From: an uncultured Spirochaetaceae bacterium
Lineage (GTDB): Bacteria > Spirochaetota > Spirochaetia > SZUA-6 > Bin103
Length of the DNA stretch: 24,406 bases
Assembly: GCA_913043885.1 (NCBI GenBank)
Contig: CAJWOB010000005.1
Location: 1-24,406 of the forward strand
Reading direction: 5' to 3'
Shown here: positions 22,733 through 24,406 of the stretch, in pieces
Numbering within the stretch: the stretch's first letter is position 1
Layout of the letters: the number at the start of each line of letters is the position of its first letter
The notes under the pieces: model-generated
What the model was told of the DNA's origin: nothing
Seen by the model: the letters and a program-made list of their open reading frames with translations, nothing else
The model's database searches: none
Translations under genes and position numbers: made by a program

Positions 22733-23028
22733 AGCGAGCGGGCGACGTGCTCACCGAGCTGCTGCGCCGCGCCCGGATCCAACTCGATAACCCTCACAGC
22801 TCGATGGCCAGAAGCTGGCCGGCAATCGTCGGTGAAGACCTGGCCAGCCACGCTCACTTGGCCGATGTCGACCACGGTCGCATGTTGGTGGAGGTGGACC
22901 ACCCGGCGTGGCTGCAGTTGCTGCAGATGCAGGAGCGCCGGATTGTCCGCGAGGTAGCCCGACGCTACCCACAGCTCGGCGTCACTCGCATGACGTCGGT
23001 GCTGCGACGCACCGAGCCGACGGAGTGA
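22729..23028 (+). CDS. DUF721 / DciA-like protein
   Basis: 99-aa protein of the DUF721 family, which includes DciA, a helicase-associated factor that helps load DnaB in bacteria lacking DnaC. Family features are an N-terminal basic helix (DVLTELLRRARI), ARSWPAIVGEDLASHAHLA, VEVDHPAWLQLLQMQ and the C-terminal helix VREVARRYPQLGVTRM. The GTG overlaps the recF TGA (GTGA). The position after recF in a dnaA-dnaN-recF cluster is common for this family. The helicase-loading role is inferred from family and context only. Confidence 0.85.
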   Translation: MKRAGDVLTELLRRARIQLDNPHSSMARSWPAIVGEDLASHAHLADVDHGRMLVEVDHPAWLQLLQMQERRIVREVARRYPQLGVTRMTSVLRRTEPTE

Positions 23029-23053
23029 GTCTGCTCTTGCCCAGGCCGGTTCG

Positions 23054-23083
23054 TTGACGCCCGCGACGGGCAGCTCGTATATT
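23054..23083 (+). promoter_or_regulatory. rpmHp: Sigma-70 promoter of rpmH-rnpA
   Basis: TTGACG (23054-23059), 18 bases, TATATT (23078-23083), close to consensus. Transcription would begin near 23090, leaving a leader of about 120 nt before rpmH. Within that leader TTATCCACG (23151-23159) differs from a DnaA box at one position. Confidence 0.6.
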
Positions 23084-23208
23084 CTCTGTCACTCGTCGAT
23101 GCGCCGCCGGCCTCGATTGCTGGTCGGGAGGCGCCAACCACCACGGGGTCTTATCCACGTAGAGCGGAGCCATCCACCTAGGAACACTCCAGCGGAGCCA
23201 GATACGCC

Positions 23209-23364
23209 ATGAAGAGAACGTTTCAACCGAGCCGCGTCCGACGCCGTAGGCGGTTAGGGTTTCGCGAGCGAATGAAGACACGCGGCGGTCGCAACATCTT
23301 GAAGCGGCGTCGCCGCAAGGGACGGATCAAGCTCACCGTCTCTGATGAGAAGAAGCCGTACTAG
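23209..23364 (+). CDS. rpmH: 50S ribosomal protein L34
   Basis: 51-aa, strongly basic ribosomal protein of the large subunit. Starts MKRTFQPSRVRRRRR, then GFRERMKTRGGRNILKRRRRKGR, matching the L34 family along its full length. The tail LTVSDEKKPY resembles spirochaete L34. It is followed by rnpA, whose start lies within the last 20 bases, the conserved bacterial pair. No strong Shine-Dalgarno sequence is seen immediately before the ATG. Confidence 0.97.
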   Translation: MKRTFQPSRVRRRRRLGFRERMKTRGGRNILKRRRRKGRIKLTVSDEKKPY

Positions 23365-23977
23365 GCTGGCGGCGACATCGTTCGGCTGGCCTAAGGACGT
23401 TCGCCTGCGCCGGGCGGCGGAGGTCAGACGGCTGTACCGCGCACCCCGCACCAAGTGGCACGACGGCCTGAGGGTGCTCGCGCTACCACGTCCGGTCGAT
23501 GGCGGCAGCCGCATGGCAGTCTCGACCGTACGCGGGTTTTCGAGCGCCGTGGCCCGCAATCGCGCCCGCCGCCGGGCTCGCGAGGCCGCGCGGCTGTTGC
23601 GTCCGCAATTGATCGGCGGTCACGACGTGCTGGTGATGGTCCGGCCGCAGCTCCTGCGAGTGGGCGGCTCTGCTGTCATCGGCCAACTCGAGTCGGCGTT
23701 GCGGCAGGCGCGCTTGCAACCGATGCCACGCAGATTATCGGTGATCACGCGGTCCGGCACTTTGGTGCGGGAAGCGGCCCTGCTGCGCGGCTTATGTTCG
23801 ATGGTCGGTCGGCCAGTCCAGTTGGCATGGCCTTGGCTGGCGCAATGTCAATCGACAGCCTTGACGGCCATGATGGATACCCGCCGGCAAAAGGCCACAT
23901 CGGCGTCTCCGTATTGCCGGCGATTCTGGGGGTCGCCGATACCATGCCCTCCGCGCTTGACGGCCGGACATTGCTGA
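23345..23977 (+). CDS. rnpA: Ribonuclease P protein component with aberrant, chimeric 3' end
   Basis: Protein subunit of RNase P, which matures tRNA 5' ends. Residues about 13-124 match the family: FGWPKDVRLRRAAEVRRLY, the signature SSAVARNRARRRAREAARL (RNR at 71-73), HDVLVMVRPQLL, and the final helix IGQLESALRQARL. Most RnpA proteins end about here (110-130 aa), but no stop codon follows. The frame runs 85 more codons with no family similarity, through DNA that in another frame encodes an MmgE/PrpD protein. The real 3' end appears to have been lost at a junction near 23715-23780. The ATG overlaps rpmH by 20 bp; a start further in is possible. Confidence 0.85.
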   Translation: MRRSRTRLAATSFGWPKDVRLRRAAEVRRLYRAPRTKWHDGLRVLALPRPVDGGSRMAVSTVRGFSSAVARNRARRRAREAARLLRPQLIGGHDVLVMVRPQLLRVGGSAVIGQLESALRQARLQPMPRRLSVITRSGTLVREAALLRGLCSMVGRPVQLAWPWLAQCQSTALTAMMDTRRQKATSASPYCRRFWGSPIPCPPRLTAGHC

Positions 23978-24406
23978 ATCTGATCGTGATTGGTTACGAG
24001 CTGGCCGCTCGGATGGCGGTAGCACAACACAGCACGACCACGGACTATCACGCGTCGGGATCGTGGAATGGTGTCGCTTGTGCTGCCATCGTTGCGCGGA
24101 TGCTGGGTCTTGATCAGAGCCGGGTGCGTGAGGCCATGGGGATCGCTGAATACCACGGGCCACGCAGTCAGATGATGCGCTGCATCGAGCACCCAACTAT
24201 GGTCAAGGACAGCTCCGGCTGGGGAGCCATGACCGGTGTTTCATCGGCTTATCTTGCCGAGTCAGGCTTTACTGGTGCTCCGGCGATCATCGTTGAGGCC
24301 CCTGAAGTCGAGCCGATCTGGAAAGACCTGGGTAGCCGTTGGATCATTACTGAACAGTACTTCAAACCCTATCCTGTCTGCCGTTGGGCGCATGGACAAA
24401 TTGCTG
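23794..24406 (+). CDS. MmgE/PrpD-family protein, truncated at both ends
   Basis: Fragment of the MmgE/PrpD family (2-methylcitrate dehydratase and relatives). Seen here: FDGRSASPVGMALAGA, SIDSLDGHDGYPPAKGH, VIGYELAARMAVAQH, DYHASGSWNGVA, EYHGPRSQMMRC, KDSSGWGAMTGVS and EQYFKPYPVCRWAHGQ. Similarity seems to extend upstream of the ATG at 23794 in the same frame (from about 23764, GAGSGPAARLM), so this ATG is probably not the native start, and about 70 N-terminal residues are absent. The 3' end runs off the window. G+C and third-position G/C are lower than in neighbouring genes. The substrate is unknown. Such a gene is not part of the rpmH-rnpA neighbourhood; it is either transferred DNA or a mis-joined sequence. 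Confidence 0.75.
   Translation, partial: MFDGRSASPVGMALAGAMSIDSLDGHDGYPPAKGHIGVSVLPAILGVADTMPSALDGRTLLNLIVIGYELAARMAVAQHSTTTDYHASGSWNGVACAAIVARMLGLDQSRVREAMGIAEYHGPRSQMMRCIEHPTMVKDSSGWGAMTGVSSAYLAESGFTGAPAIIVEAPEVEPIWKDLGSRWIITEQYFKPYPVCRWAHGQIA

Overview
The window is a G+C-rich (roughly two thirds by eye) bacterial chromosome segment spanning the replication origin. Several details point to a spirochaete-like bacterium: the DnaA N-terminus (YEVFWSEAL), the L34 tail (LTVSDEKKPY), a beta clamp starting MKFSCERD, and an archaeal/eukaryotic-type AspRS. This assignment is an inference from remembered family features; no search was run.

Layout. Positions 1-2285 (+) hold the end of a HAD-family phosphatase and argS. 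Positions 2302-6838 (-) hold the compact operon gatC-gatA-gatB-aspS, a complete tRNA-dependent amidation module in which a probably non-discriminating AspRS charges tRNA-Asn with Asp and GatCAB amidates it. Positions 7016-8461 (+) hold an alpha/alpha-barrel glycoside hydrolase (GH63/trehalase/MGH1-like) behind a near-perfect sigma-70 promoter. Positions 8567-11185 (-) hold dnaX-ybaB-recR. Positions 11197-12124 (-) hold a stable-RNA cluster of the small SRP RNA, four tRNA-Ser genes (UGA, GCU, CGA, GGA: a full serine set) and a tRNA-Arg with the unusual anticodon GCG, under a consensus promoter at 12149-12178. Positions 12190-18346 (-) hold gyrB-gyrA-parA-parB, with a parS-like palindrome between gyrA and parA. 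Positions 18347-18838 are the probable oriC, with two perfect DnaA boxes. Positions 18839-23364 (+) hold dnaA-dnaN-recF-dciA-like-rpmH, followed by rnpA.

Replication and segregation genes radiate from the oriC interval in the direction expected for replication forks: gyrBA and parAB leftward, dnaA-dnaN-recF-rpmH-rnpA rightward. Many junctions are coupled by 4-8 bp overlaps (gatA/gatB, gatB/aspS, dnaX/ybaB, ybaB/recR, parA/parB, recF/dciA). The dnaN/recF junction fits this pattern only if recF starts with CTG.

At the right end the normal order stops. rnpA has no stop codon where its family ends, and a headless MmgE/PrpD-family gene of lower G+C begins in another frame where yidD/yidC would be expected. 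This is either a real rearrangement or an assembly chimera. I found no CRISPR array, insertion sequence, phage or defence system. The points most worth checking are the recF CTG start, tRNA-Arg(GCG), the rnpA/MmgE junction, Gln at GyrA position 83, and the AspRS-GatCAB operon.
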